This document shows, piece by piece, positions 36,454-44,589 of a stretch of DNA of 64,000 bases. The DNA is taken from NCBI RefSeq assembly GCF_042849255.1, contig NZ_AP026866.1:558001-622000 (forward strand), given 5' to 3'. Made by a program: the position numbers and the translations under genes. A model generated the notes under the pieces. That model worked only from the letters and a program-made list of their open reading frames with translations. It was not told the DNA's origin and searched no databases. This DNA comes from Oceaniferula spumae (GTDB taxonomy: Bacteria > Verrucomicrobiota > Verrucomicrobiia > Verrucomicrobiales > Akkermansiaceae). Position 1 is the first letter of the stretch; each line of letters begins with the position of its first letter.

Positions 36454-37977
36454 ATGCAGAAAAAGATAATTATCATAGGTGCCGGCCCTGGAGGTCTAAC
36501 CAGCGGCATGATCCTGGCACGACGCGGTTACGATGTGACCATTTTGGAAAAGTCATCCGTGATCGGCGGCAGGAATGCCCCCATCCAGGCAGGCGACTAC
36601 ACCTTCGACACAGGCCCAACATTTCTGCACCAGAAGTTCACTCTCGATGAGGTTTTCGCCGAGTGTGGCAGGAAAGCGGAGGACTACATGGACTTCGTCA
36701 AACTCGACCCCATGACCACACTTACCTGGGGTGATGTTTCATTGGAAACCAGCTGCGATCAGAAAACCATGACTCGCAACATCGAAAAGGCATTCCCCGG
36801 CGAGTCTGAAAACTACCAACGCTTCATGGCGGATCATGCGGAGAAATTGCGCACGATCTTCCCCTGCCTGCTCAGCCCCTATCACAAGCTCAGCTCATAC
36901 TTACGGCCGCACATGCTGAAGGCCCTGCCTTATGTGGCTACTAGGAAGTCAGTGATGGACGTGCTCAGCGAGTATTTCACCGATGAACGACTCAAGTTGG
37001 CATTCACTTTTCAGGCCAAGTATCTCGGCATGTCTCCATGGAATTGCCCTGCCCTGTTTAGTATTCTTTCCTACATCGAATACGCCCACGGCATCTATCA
37101 CGTGCAGGGCGGCCTTTCTAACATCTCCGCCGGCATGGCGAAGGTCTTCGAGGAGGAAGGTGGAAAAATCCAGCTGAACACCGAAGTCACCGAGATCACT
37201 TACCATGGTAAAAAAGCGGCGACCGTCAAACTCGCCGACGGCTCTTCCGTGAACTGCGATGACCTGATCGTCAATGCCGACTACGCCCATGCGCGCAACA
37301 CCATTTTCGGAGCGAAGAACGAAAGCCGGGAGTCGCTGAAGAAAAAGAAATACTCCTGTTCCACTTTCATGCTCTATCTGGGACTGGATAAAATCTATCA
37401 GGACGAGCCGCACCACCACGTGCTCTTCGCCGAGGACTACCACCAGAACCTGCGCGACATCCAAGGCGAGCGCATTGTCTCTGACGACGCCTCCATTTAC
37501 ATCCGGAACTCCAGCGTCACCGATCCCACCGTCGCCCCTCCAGACCATTCTCAGATTTACATTCTGGTGCCTACCATCAACACCCGGCACGAAAACCCAT
37601 GGGAAGAAAACCAAGAGGCCTACCGGAACCAAATCCTCGATCGCATCATTGCCAAGACCGGCATGAAGGATCTGCGCGAACACATTGTGGAGGAGCGCTG
37701 CATCACGCCGCACGGCTGGGAGCAGGCTAACATTTTCATGGGAGCCACGTTCAATCTGGCACACACGATGGATCAGATGCTTTACCTGCGACCACAGAAC
37801 AAACTCAAAGGCTTCGAAAACATCTACCTCGTCGGCGGTGGAACCCATCCGGGCAGCGGACTTCCCACCATCTATGAAAGCGGCCGGATTTCCGCCAATT
37901 TGATCTGCGAGTCCTACGGCAAGAAACGTGAACGGGTCGACTTCGCCACCGATATTCTCAGCGCCACAGCCGGATAG
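36454..37977 (+). CDS. Carotenoid desaturase/oxidase, CrtI/CrtN family (first copy)
   Basis: 507 residues from ATG 36454. The N-terminal Rossmann FAD motif is IIIGAGPGGLTSGMILARRG followed by VTILEKSSVIGGRN; the C-terminal end has NIYLVGGGTHPGSGLPTIYESG, the CrtI-family FAD/substrate signature. In C30 pathways two or three such proteins act in order: CrtN desaturates 4,4'-diapophytoene or squalene-derived precursors, and CrtP oxidises the terminal methyl. Which of these this copy is cannot be told by eye. It is followed 3 bp later by the SRPBCC gene. A 352-codon minus-strand frame over it is a shadow. Confidence 0.85.
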   Translation: MQKKIIIIGAGPGGLTSGMILARRGYDVTILEKSSVIGGRNAPIQAGDYTFDTGPTFLHQKFTLDEVFAECGRKAEDYMDFVKLDPMTTLTWGDVSLETSCDQKTMTRNIEKAFPGESENYQRFMADHAEKLRTIFPCLLSPYHKLSSYLRPHMLKALPYVATRKSVMDVLSEYFTDERLKLAFTFQAKYLGMSPWNCPALFSILSYIEYAHGIYHVQGGLSNISAGMAKVFEEEGGKIQLNTEVTEITYHGKKAATVKLADGSSVNCDDLIVNADYAHARNTIFGAKNESRESLKKKKYSCSTFMLYLGLDKIYQDEPHHHVLFAEDYHQNLRDIQGERIVSDDASIYIRNSSVTDPTVAPPDHSQIYILVPTINTRHENPWEENQEAYRNQILDRIIAKTGMKDLREHIVEERCITPHGWEQANIFMGATFNLAHTMDQMLYLRPQNKLKGFENIYLVGGGTHPGSGLPTIYESGRISANLICESYGKKRERVDFATDILSATAG

Positions 37978-37980
37978 ATC

Positions 37981-38436
37981 ATGATCTACCAACTTCACCG
38001 CGAACAACTGCTACCCTGCTCACTGGACGATGCTTGGGAGTTTTTCTCCACTCCACGGAACTTGGACAGGCTGACTCCGGATTCGGTCGGCTTCAAGATC
38101 ACCCACTGCGAGTCAGAGACGATGCATGAGGGGCAAATCATCGGTTACAAAGTAAAAGTCGCACCGATGATCTGGGTCACTTGGCTGACGGAAATTACTC
38201 TGGTGGACGATCGGAAAACGTTCATCGATGACCAACGTGTCGGCCCCTACAAAGTCTGGCATCACACTCATCGATTTGAGGAAAAAGAAGACGGTGTTCT
38301 GATGACGGACGATGTCACCTACGTGTTGCCTTTCGGCATTTTTGGTCGGCTGGCCAACGCGCTATTTGTTAGAAGGCAGCTCAATCACATCTTTGATGAG
38401 CGGGCGCGGTTGACCGATGCCATTTTCAGCCCATGA
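37981..38436 (+). CDS. SRPBCC family protein
   Basis: 151 residues. The start LHREQLLPCSLDDAWEFFSTPRNLDRLTP and the later FEEKEDGVLMTDDVTYVLPFG are typical of the START/SRPBCC ligand-binding fold (coenzyme Q-binding/polyketide cyclase type). These small proteins often neighbour carotenoid or photolyase genes and may carry a hydrophobic ligand, but a direct role in the pathway is inferred only from position. Its last 11 bases overlap the convergent aldehyde dehydrogenase gene. Confidence 0.82.
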   Translation: MIYQLHREQLLPCSLDDAWEFFSTPRNLDRLTPDSVGFKITHCESETMHEGQIIGYKVKVAPMIWVTWLTEITLVDDRKTFIDDQRVGPYKVWHHTHRFEEKEDGVLMTDDVTYVLPFGIFGRLANALFVRRQLNHIFDERARLTDAIFSP

Positions 38437-39808
38437 AGCGCTTCAGCCATTTGATTTTGTCGCCGTAGGGCGGCATCAGCTCGAAGAAATCCGGCAGCCA
38501 TGTGCCACGCTTCACCACGGCCCGCTGATAGGTAAAGGCACGAACTCCGGTCTTGCCGCGATACCGACCGTGGCCACTCTCCCCTACACCACCAAACGGC
38601 AGATTCAGCTGCGCGCCCTGCTTCATCGTATCGTTGATACAAACGCCACCGGACCGAAGTGACTGCATCATTTTTTCATCAAAGGCAGATTCGTCAGAAA
38701 ACAAATAAAGCGCCAAGGGCGAACCATACTCATTGAGCTGCGCTAACAAGTCATCCGCATCGGTGAAAGTTAACACCGGTAAAATCGGCCCGAAGATTTC
38801 CTCCTTCATCACCTCATCCTGCCAGCCGACATCGGTCATGATTCGCGGTGCCATCTGGAGGGCTTCGGCATGATCCTCACCGCTCTTGATCGGGTCTTTC
38901 TCGCTATAGCTGCGGACAAGCTCTTGCAGGCGATCATAGTGCTTCCGGCTCACGATGTTAGACATTTCCTGTGGCCATGGCGTGGACTCCATCACTTTTT
39001 GAAACTCAGTGATCAGCTTGGCTTTCACCGATTCATGGACGACCACGAAGTCGGGGGCAAAACACGTCTGGCCACCGTTGAAGAATCTGCCTGCGAGGAT
39101 TCGCCGAGCGGCCGTTTCAAGATCAGCGGATGGGTGCACGATGCATGGGCACTTACCTCCGAGCTCAAGGATGGTCGGAGTCAGGTGCTGCGCCGCTTTC
39201 TTCGCCACCACTTTGCCAATCTGAGTGCTGCCGGTGAAGAAGATGAAGTCGAATTGTTTTTCTAACAATGCCTCAGCCACCTCGGCATCACCGGTGACCA
39301 CACTGACGAGTTCGGAGTCGAAGGATTCAGCGATGATCTCTACCAAGGTCTGCTCACAGCTGGTGGTGATTTCTGAAGGTTTGAGGATGACCGTGTTTCC
39401 TGCAGCAATGGCGGCGATCAATGGGCTTAGCGACAGCTGGATCGGATAATTCCACGGCGCCATGACCAGCACTGCGCCAAACGGTTCGTGTCGTAATTCG
39501 CTCGAGCACGGCTGGAAATACACCGGACTTCTAACGCCCTTCGGTTTGAGCCATTTCTTGAGCTTCTTTCTCACCAGCCGCACTTCTTGCAGCAGGAAAA
39601 AATACTCAGCTAAGTAGGCCTCCACTTCGGGTTTCCCCAGATCCTTGGCGAGTGCCGCGAGAATTGCGGCGCGTTTGGAAACGAGCACTTTTTCCAAGCC
39701 AGCCAGAGCGTCACGCCGAGCCTCGATAGAACGTGTTCTCCCTTCGGCAAAATACCGTTTCTGCGCGCTTAAGATCGAATCGATTGTTGTGTCAGTGGAA
39801 TCCCCCAT
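38426..39808 (-). CDS. Aldehyde dehydrogenase, likely C30 carotenoid aldehyde dehydrogenase
   Basis: 460 residues. Class 3-like ALDH: the NAD site has WNYPIQLSLSPLIAAIAAGNTVILKPSE, the general-base Glu is in LELGGKCP, and the nucleophile Cys in GGQTCFAPDF. A hydrophobic C-terminal end suits membrane-near action. In C30 routes (staphyloxanthin, diapolycopenedioic acid) an enzyme of this class oxidises the terminal aldehyde to the acid. Position between two CrtN-like genes supports this role. It is the only minus-strand gene inside the cluster. Confidence 0.85.
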   Translation of the reverse strand: MGDSTDTTIDSILSAQKRYFAEGRTRSIEARRDALAGLEKVLVSKRAAILAALAKDLGKPEVEAYLAEYFFLLQEVRLVRKKLKKWLKPKGVRSPVYFQPCSSELRHEPFGAVLVMAPWNYPIQLSLSPLIAAIAAGNTVILKPSEITTSCEQTLVEIIAESFDSELVSVVTGDAEVAEALLEKQFDFIFFTGSTQIGKVVAKKAAQHLTPTILELGGKCPCIVHPSADLETAARRILAGRFFNGGQTCFAPDFVVVHESVKAKLITEFQKVMESTPWPQEMSNIVSRKHYDRLQELVRSYSEKDPIKSGEDHAEALQMAPRIMTDVGWQDEVMKEEIFGPILPVLTFTDADDLLAQLNEYGSPLALYLFSDESAFDEKMMQSLRSGGVCINDTMKQGAQLNLPFGGVGESGHGRYRGKTGVRAFTYQRAVVKRGTWLPDFFELMPPYGDKIKWLKRFMG

Positions 39809-39885
39809 AATGTGATAGACTATAAATCTGACGCTAAAGCCGCTGCCATCGTTGACAAGGTGTTATTCACGGGAATGATAGTGTT

Positions 39886-41385
39886 ATGCCAGCCACTAGC
39901 GTTTCAATCATCGGTTCAGGCCTAGGTGGCTTGTCCGCCGCCATCTCACTCCGCGCCGCTGGCTATGAGGTCGATGTCTTTGAGAAAAACGCCCAGATCG
40001 GAGGCAAGTTGAACGTGATGGAAATGGACGGCTTCACCTTCGATCTCGGCCCGTCGATTTTCACCCTGCCCCAATTTTTCGAACAGCTCTTCGCGCGCGC
40101 TGGCAAGAAGATGGCAGACTACGTGCAGCTCGATGCCGTGACTCCGCACTGGCGCAATTTTTTCGAACACAAGGAAACCATCGATCTCTATCAGGAGCCA
40201 GATTTGATGCGAGCCGAGCTGAGCAAATTGCCAGGCGATCCGGACAAGCACTGGCAGGAACTGCAAGATTTCCTACAATACGGTAGAGACCAATATGAAA
40301 TCGTCAACAGCGGTTACTTTGACAAGGGACTCGACAACCTCTGGGAGTTCATCCGCCACTACGGCTTCAGTCTGTTAGGTGGGAAAATTGATTACCGGAA
40401 TACTATGTCGGAGTCGATCCACGAACGGCTGACCGATCCCCAACTGCGCACCATCTTCGAGTATTTTATCAAATACGTCGGCTCCTCTGCTCTCGATTCT
40501 CCAGGTTACATGAACCTGATCCCGATCATCCAGTTCGACTACGGACTGTGGTATGTCCGCGGCGGCATGTATAATCTGGCCAAAGGCTTGGGCAAACTGA
40601 TGGAAGAAATGGGCGTAAAGGTGCACCTGAACGCTGACGTGGCAGCAATTAAAAAACAGGGCAAAAAAGTCAGCGGCATTCGTCTGGCCGATGGCACCGT
40701 ACACGCCAGCGACATCGTGGTCAGCAACATGGAGGTCATCCCCACCTACAAAAAACTCCTGCACGAACCGGAGAAGTTCACCAAGAAGTTAGAAAAATTC
40801 GCCCCGGCCTGCTCGGGCATCGTCTTGCACCTCGGCACCAACAAAACTTTCCCCCAGCTCGCACACCATAACTTTTTCTACTCCGAGAATCAGCACAAGC
40901 ACTTCGATACCGTTTTCCAAAAACACCAAATCCCCGAGGACCCCACGCTCTATGTGGTCGCCCCCACACGCTCCGATCCCAGCAAAGCCCCCGAAGGCTG
41001 CGACAACATTAAGATCCTGCCCCACATCCCACCGCTACAAGAAGGCTCCGGCATCACTCACGAAGACTACGTGGCCCTGAAAGACCGCTGTATCGATAAG
41101 ATGGAGCGCAGCGGTATCACCGGCCTGCGCGAGAGCATCGTCACCGAGGACCTGCTCACTCCGCTGGACATCGAACGCATGTATCGCTCGAACCAAGGCT
41201 CCATCTACGGCGTGGTCACCGATTGGAAAAAGAACTACGGATTCAAGGCTCCCAAAACCAGCAGCAAGTATCAAAACCTCTACTTCACCGGCGGCAGCAC
41301 CAACCCAGGCGGAGGCATGCCCATGGTCATCCTATCTGGCCAAAACTGCGCCGACCGCATCATCAAACGCCACCCCATCAGCTGA
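39886..41385 (+). CDS. Carotenoid desaturase/oxidase, CrtN/CrtP family (second copy)
   Basis: 499 residues. FAD-binding VSIIGSGLGGLSAAISLRAAG then VDVFEKNAQIGGKL; the C-terminal signature is NLYFTGGSTNPGGGMPMVILSG. It is related to but clearly diverged from the copy at 36454 and looks more like the desaturase CrtN than the other. The product would be 4,4'-diaponeurosporene or diapolycopene, or an oxidised form. It starts 77 bp from the divergent dehydrogenase and leads into crtQ after 16 bp. Confidence 0.86.
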   Translation: MPATSVSIIGSGLGGLSAAISLRAAGYEVDVFEKNAQIGGKLNVMEMDGFTFDLGPSIFTLPQFFEQLFARAGKKMADYVQLDAVTPHWRNFFEHKETIDLYQEPDLMRAELSKLPGDPDKHWQELQDFLQYGRDQYEIVNSGYFDKGLDNLWEFIRHYGFSLLGGKIDYRNTMSESIHERLTDPQLRTIFEYFIKYVGSSALDSPGYMNLIPIIQFDYGLWYVRGGMYNLAKGLGKLMEEMGVKVHLNADVAAIKKQGKKVSGIRLADGTVHASDIVVSNMEVIPTYKKLLHEPEKFTKKLEKFAPACSGIVLHLGTNKTFPQLAHHNFFYSENQHKHFDTVFQKHQIPEDPTLYVVAPTRSDPSKAPEGCDNIKILPHIPPLQEGSGITHEDYVALKDRCIDKMERSGITGLRESIVTEDLLTPLDIERMYRSNQGSIYGVVTDWKKNYGFKAPKTSSKYQNLYFTGGSTNPGGGMPMVILSGQNCADRIIKRHPIS

Positions 41386-41401
41386 GTTCCTATTTTCGAA
41401 C

Positions 41402-42499
41402 ATGCTATTGCTGATCCCCATCATTTCGATTCTTTGCGCCCCCGCCATCTGGGTGATCTTCGGCCGTCCTCGCTACGTGCCCATTTTGGGAAATGCAGCC
41501 TCCAGACCCATCTCAGTGATCATCCCAGCGCGAGATGAAGAGGAAAACATTCACACGCTGCTAACATCACTGAACGAACTATCGATCAAAGCGCACGAAG
41601 TCATCGTGGTCAATGATGGCTCCACAGACAGAACCGCTGAGATCGCGCGTGAGCTGGGTGCCATCGTATTGGAATCCAAACCTCTGCCTACCGATTGGAA
41701 AGGCAAACCGTGGGCATGCCAACAAGGCGCAGAGCATGCCACCGGTGAATGGTTGTTATTTCTCGATGCCGACACTCGGCTAGAACCAGACGCCATCGCC
41801 CAGCTCCGCCATCTAACCAATCAAGAAAACCACGTGTTCTCCATCTGCCCATGGCACACCGTCAAACGTCCCTACGAGCAGCTCTCTGCCTTTTTCAATG
41901 TCCTCATGGTGGTCGGAATGAACGCCTTTGGCATGAATCAAAAATCCAGCGACGATACCCGACTCGTCGGGCAATGCATGCTAATTCCAAAAAGCGTCTA
42001 TCAGGACTGCGACGGCCATGCAGCGGTCAAATCCGAGATCCTCGAGAACTTTCATCTATCAAAAGTCCTAAGATCCATGGGCGTCAAGCGCAGCTGCTAC
42101 CTCGGCAAGCACAGCATCACCATGCGCATGTTCCCCGGCGGTTTTACAGAGCTGTGGAGGAGTTGGAAAAAAGGATTCATCTCAGGTGCCGCTGAGGTGC
42201 CACCAGCTACCATGTTCTGGACCTCGGTGTGGATCACGGGCATGATGACGGCGACTGTTGCCCTATGTCACTTTATCGTGACAGGTGCCTCCCCCCTGTT
42301 GTTATCACTGTCCATCGCGGCCTACCTCATCCACGCGCTACAATGCCTGATTGTTTTCAAACGTGTGGGATCGTATTCATGGCTCGGTGCCCTGCTGTTT
42401 CCGGTCGCCCTGATTTTCTATCACATTCTGTTTTTCACCGCCATCATCGATCAGAAACGTGGCAAACAAACCCAATGGAAAGGACGAGAAGTCAGCTGA
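41402..42499 (+). CDS. crtQ: Glycosyltransferase family 2, CrtQ-like (diaponeurosporenoate glycosyltransferase)
   Basis: 365 residues. An N-terminal membrane helix (LLLIPIISILCAPAIWVIFG) is followed by a GT-A domain: ISVIIPARDEEENIHTLL, VIVVNDGSTDRT, LLFLDADTRLEPDA, and an acceptor loop LVGQCMLIPKSVYQ. The C-terminal third has four or so membrane helices, as in CrtQ. In the C30 pathway it attaches a sugar to the carotenoic acid end. The gene ends one base before the crtO start, so they are coupled. Confidence 0.83.
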   Translation: MLLLIPIISILCAPAIWVIFGRPRYVPILGNAASRPISVIIPARDEEENIHTLLTSLNELSIKAHEVIVVNDGSTDRTAEIARELGAIVLESKPLPTDWKGKPWACQQGAEHATGEWLLFLDADTRLEPDAIAQLRHLTNQENHVFSICPWHTVKRPYEQLSAFFNVLMVVGMNAFGMNQKSSDDTRLVGQCMLIPKSVYQDCDGHAAVKSEILENFHLSKVLRSMGVKRSCYLGKHSITMRMFPGGFTELWRSWKKGFISGAAEVPPATMFWTSVWITGMMTATVALCHFIVTGASPLLLSLSIAAYLIHALQCLIVFKRVGSYSWLGALLFPVALIFYHILFFTAIIDQKRGKQTQWKGREVS

Positions 42500-42500
42500 C

Positions 42501-42980
42501 ATGTGGATCGAACTACCCAACCTCTGGATCGCCATCATCAACACCCTCGGCATCCCCGCCACCCACATGCTCCTCGCATGGGGCAGCACCCGCCTGCCTC
42601 AGCCATGGTTTCGAAAGAACCCAGAGGAAACCCAGCAGAAGAGAGCACTTCAGCAGTTTCTGATAGAAAAAGTCTTCCACATCCGCAGCTGGAAAAAACA
42701 CCTCCCAGATGCCGCACCCATGTTCAAAGGCTTTCCCAAGGCCACCATGCAGTCCAAGGAACCCGCCTACCTGCGCAGCTTCATCGCAGAGACCCGCCGT
42801 GGGGAGTTTTCTCACTGGCTGCAAATGTTCGCCATCCCCACTTTCATCATCTGGACACCATGGCCAGGTAACCTGATCGTGATCCTCTGGGCCGTCATCT
42901 CCAACCTCCCCTGCATCCTCAACCTCCGCTACACCCGACAGCGCATGTGTCATTTTCTCCACAAACTTTCATCCCCATAA
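42501..42980 (+). CDS. crtO: Glycosyl-4,4'-diaponeurosporenoate acyltransferase-like CrtO
   Basis: 159 residues from ATG 42501. It has an N-terminal hydrophobic stretch (IAIINTLGIPATHMLLAWG), the block HIRSWKKHLPDAAPMFKGF and a C-terminal pair of membrane helices around FAIPTFIIWTPWPGNLIVILW. This layout and the WKKHLPD motif match the small membrane acyltransferase that esterifies the sugar of the carotenoid glycoside. The start one base after the crtQ stop and the 3-bp gap to phr support an operon. Confidence 0.8.
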   Translation: MWIELPNLWIAIINTLGIPATHMLLAWGSTRLPQPWFRKNPEETQQKRALQQFLIEKVFHIRSWKKHLPDAAPMFKGFPKATMQSKEPAYLRSFIAETRRGEFSHWLQMFAIPTFIIWTPWPGNLIVILWAVISNLPCILNLRYTRQRMCHFLHKLSSP

Positions 42981-42983
42981 GCT

Positions 42984-44417
42984 ATGTCTAACACCACCAT
43001 CGTCTGGTTCCGCCGAGACCTCCGCCTGCACGATAACCCCGCCTGGAATCACGCCGTGAACGAAGGCGGCCCCATCGTGCCCGTTTACATCCACTGCCCC
43101 AAAGAAGAACGCCCATGGCAGCCAGGCGAAGCTTCTAACTGGTGGCTGCACCATGCCCTAGCCGACCTCGATTCGCAGCTTGCAGAACACGGATTGAAAC
43201 TAATCATCCGAGATGCAAAAACCACACAGCAAGCCTTGGAAGAAATCATCCACGAAAGCGATGCCCACACCGTCTGCTGGAACCGCTGTTATGAACCCAT
43301 CATCGTCAAACGCGATAAGCAGGTGAAAAAAATGCTGCAAGAATCCGACATCGAAGCACACAGCTTCAATGGATCGCTACTGTTAGACCCATTAAAAATC
43401 GCCAATAAATCCGACAAACCTTACCAAGTTTTCACCCCATTCTGGAAACATTGCCGCGACTTCGAAATCGCCGAACCAGAGACAGCAAACCTGAAAAAAT
43501 CCAAAGCCAAGAAAGTAGAGAGCAATGCACTAGAGTCCCTGAACCTACTCCCGGAAATCCCATGGGACAAAGGCATGCAGGATTTCTGGAAACCCACTCG
43601 AGAAGGCGGCATGAAGCTCTTGAAAAAGACAGCCAAGAAAAGCAAAGACTACGATGCCCAGCGCGATATCCCGATCGAGGACGGCACCAGTCGACTTTCC
43701 CCCTACCTCCACTTCGGCCAGATCAGCCCGCGTGAGTTTTTCCACCACATCCGCGACAATGCCCCCAGCAAAGAAAAAGCCGACACCGGCGTCCTCCGCC
43801 AGCTCTACTGGCGCGAGTTCTCCGCCCACCTCCTCTTCCACTTCCCCCACAGCCAAGACAGCGCGCTGAAGCCGGAATATGAGCAGTTCCCATGGGACTT
43901 TAACGAAAAGTTTCTGCGAGCCTGGCAGAAAGGCGAGACCGGCTTCCCAATCGTCGATGCCGGCATGCGCCAGCTCTGGCACACCGGCTGGATGCACAAC
44001 CGTGTCCGCATGATCGCCGGCTCCCTGTTAGTCAAACACCTGCTCCAGCCCTGGCAAGAAGGCGCCCGATGGTTCTGGGACACCCTCGTCGATGCCGATC
44101 TCCCTAACAACTCCATGGGCTGGCAATGGGTCGGCGGCTGCGGTGCCGATGCCTCCCCCTACTTCCGCATCTTCAACCCCATCACCCAAGGCGAGAAATT
44201 CGATCCCGACGGCGACTACGTTAGAAAATGGATCCCCGAACTCGCCGAACTCCCGAAAGAGTTCATCCACATCCCCTGGGGAGCCCCCGCCGAAGCCCTC
44301 AAAGCTGCCGGCATAGAGTTAGGAAAAGATTACCCCGAACCAATATTCACCCACAAAGAAGGCCGCCAACGCGCCCTTGACGCCTACGAAAAGTTCAAGG
44401 AAATCAAAGAGAGTTAA
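42984..44417 (+). CDS. phrB: Deoxyribodipyrimidine photolyase
   Basis: 477 residues. Light-driven CPD repair flavoprotein. The antenna domain begins VWFRRDLRLHDNPAW; the FAD domain carries SRLSPYLHFGQISPRE, the GWMHNRVRM motif and WQWVGGCGADASPYFRIFNP, which includes the electron-transfer Trp residues. It is the last gene of the carotenoid run, and joint placement with pigment genes suggests a light-protection function. No terminator is obvious in the 170 bp that follow. Confidence 0.93.
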   Translation: MSNTTIVWFRRDLRLHDNPAWNHAVNEGGPIVPVYIHCPKEERPWQPGEASNWWLHHALADLDSQLAEHGLKLIIRDAKTTQQALEEIIHESDAHTVCWNRCYEPIIVKRDKQVKKMLQESDIEAHSFNGSLLLDPLKIANKSDKPYQVFTPFWKHCRDFEIAEPETANLKKSKAKKVESNALESLNLLPEIPWDKGMQDFWKPTREGGMKLLKKTAKKSKDYDAQRDIPIEDGTSRLSPYLHFGQISPREFFHHIRDNAPSKEKADTGVLRQLYWREFSAHLLFHFPHSQDSALKPEYEQFPWDFNEKFLRAWQKGETGFPIVDAGMRQLWHTGWMHNRVRMIAGSLLVKHLLQPWQEGARWFWDTLVDADLPNNSMGWQWVGGCGADASPYFRIFNPITQGEKFDPDGDYVRKWIPELAELPKEFIHIPWGAPAEALKAAGIELGKDYPEPIFTHKEGRQRALDAYEKFKEIKES

Positions 44418-44589
44418 ACTGAAACTCTAAGACTAAATTGAACATTGATGCCGATCAGCGCTATCAACGATTGCCCATGATAGCTGCCTCACACTTGTTA
44501 TCCCTTGATGGCAACGGTGACTACTGCTAGAAAATCATGTCGGTGCCTCGGATGTACGAAATCCGCCAATCCTAAAAACACAAATCTGC

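Noticed and set aside
36949..38007. 352-codon minus-strand open frame
   Set aside because: Shadow of the CrtN-type gene on the plus strand; no motif, and the plus-strand protein is a clear flavoprotein.
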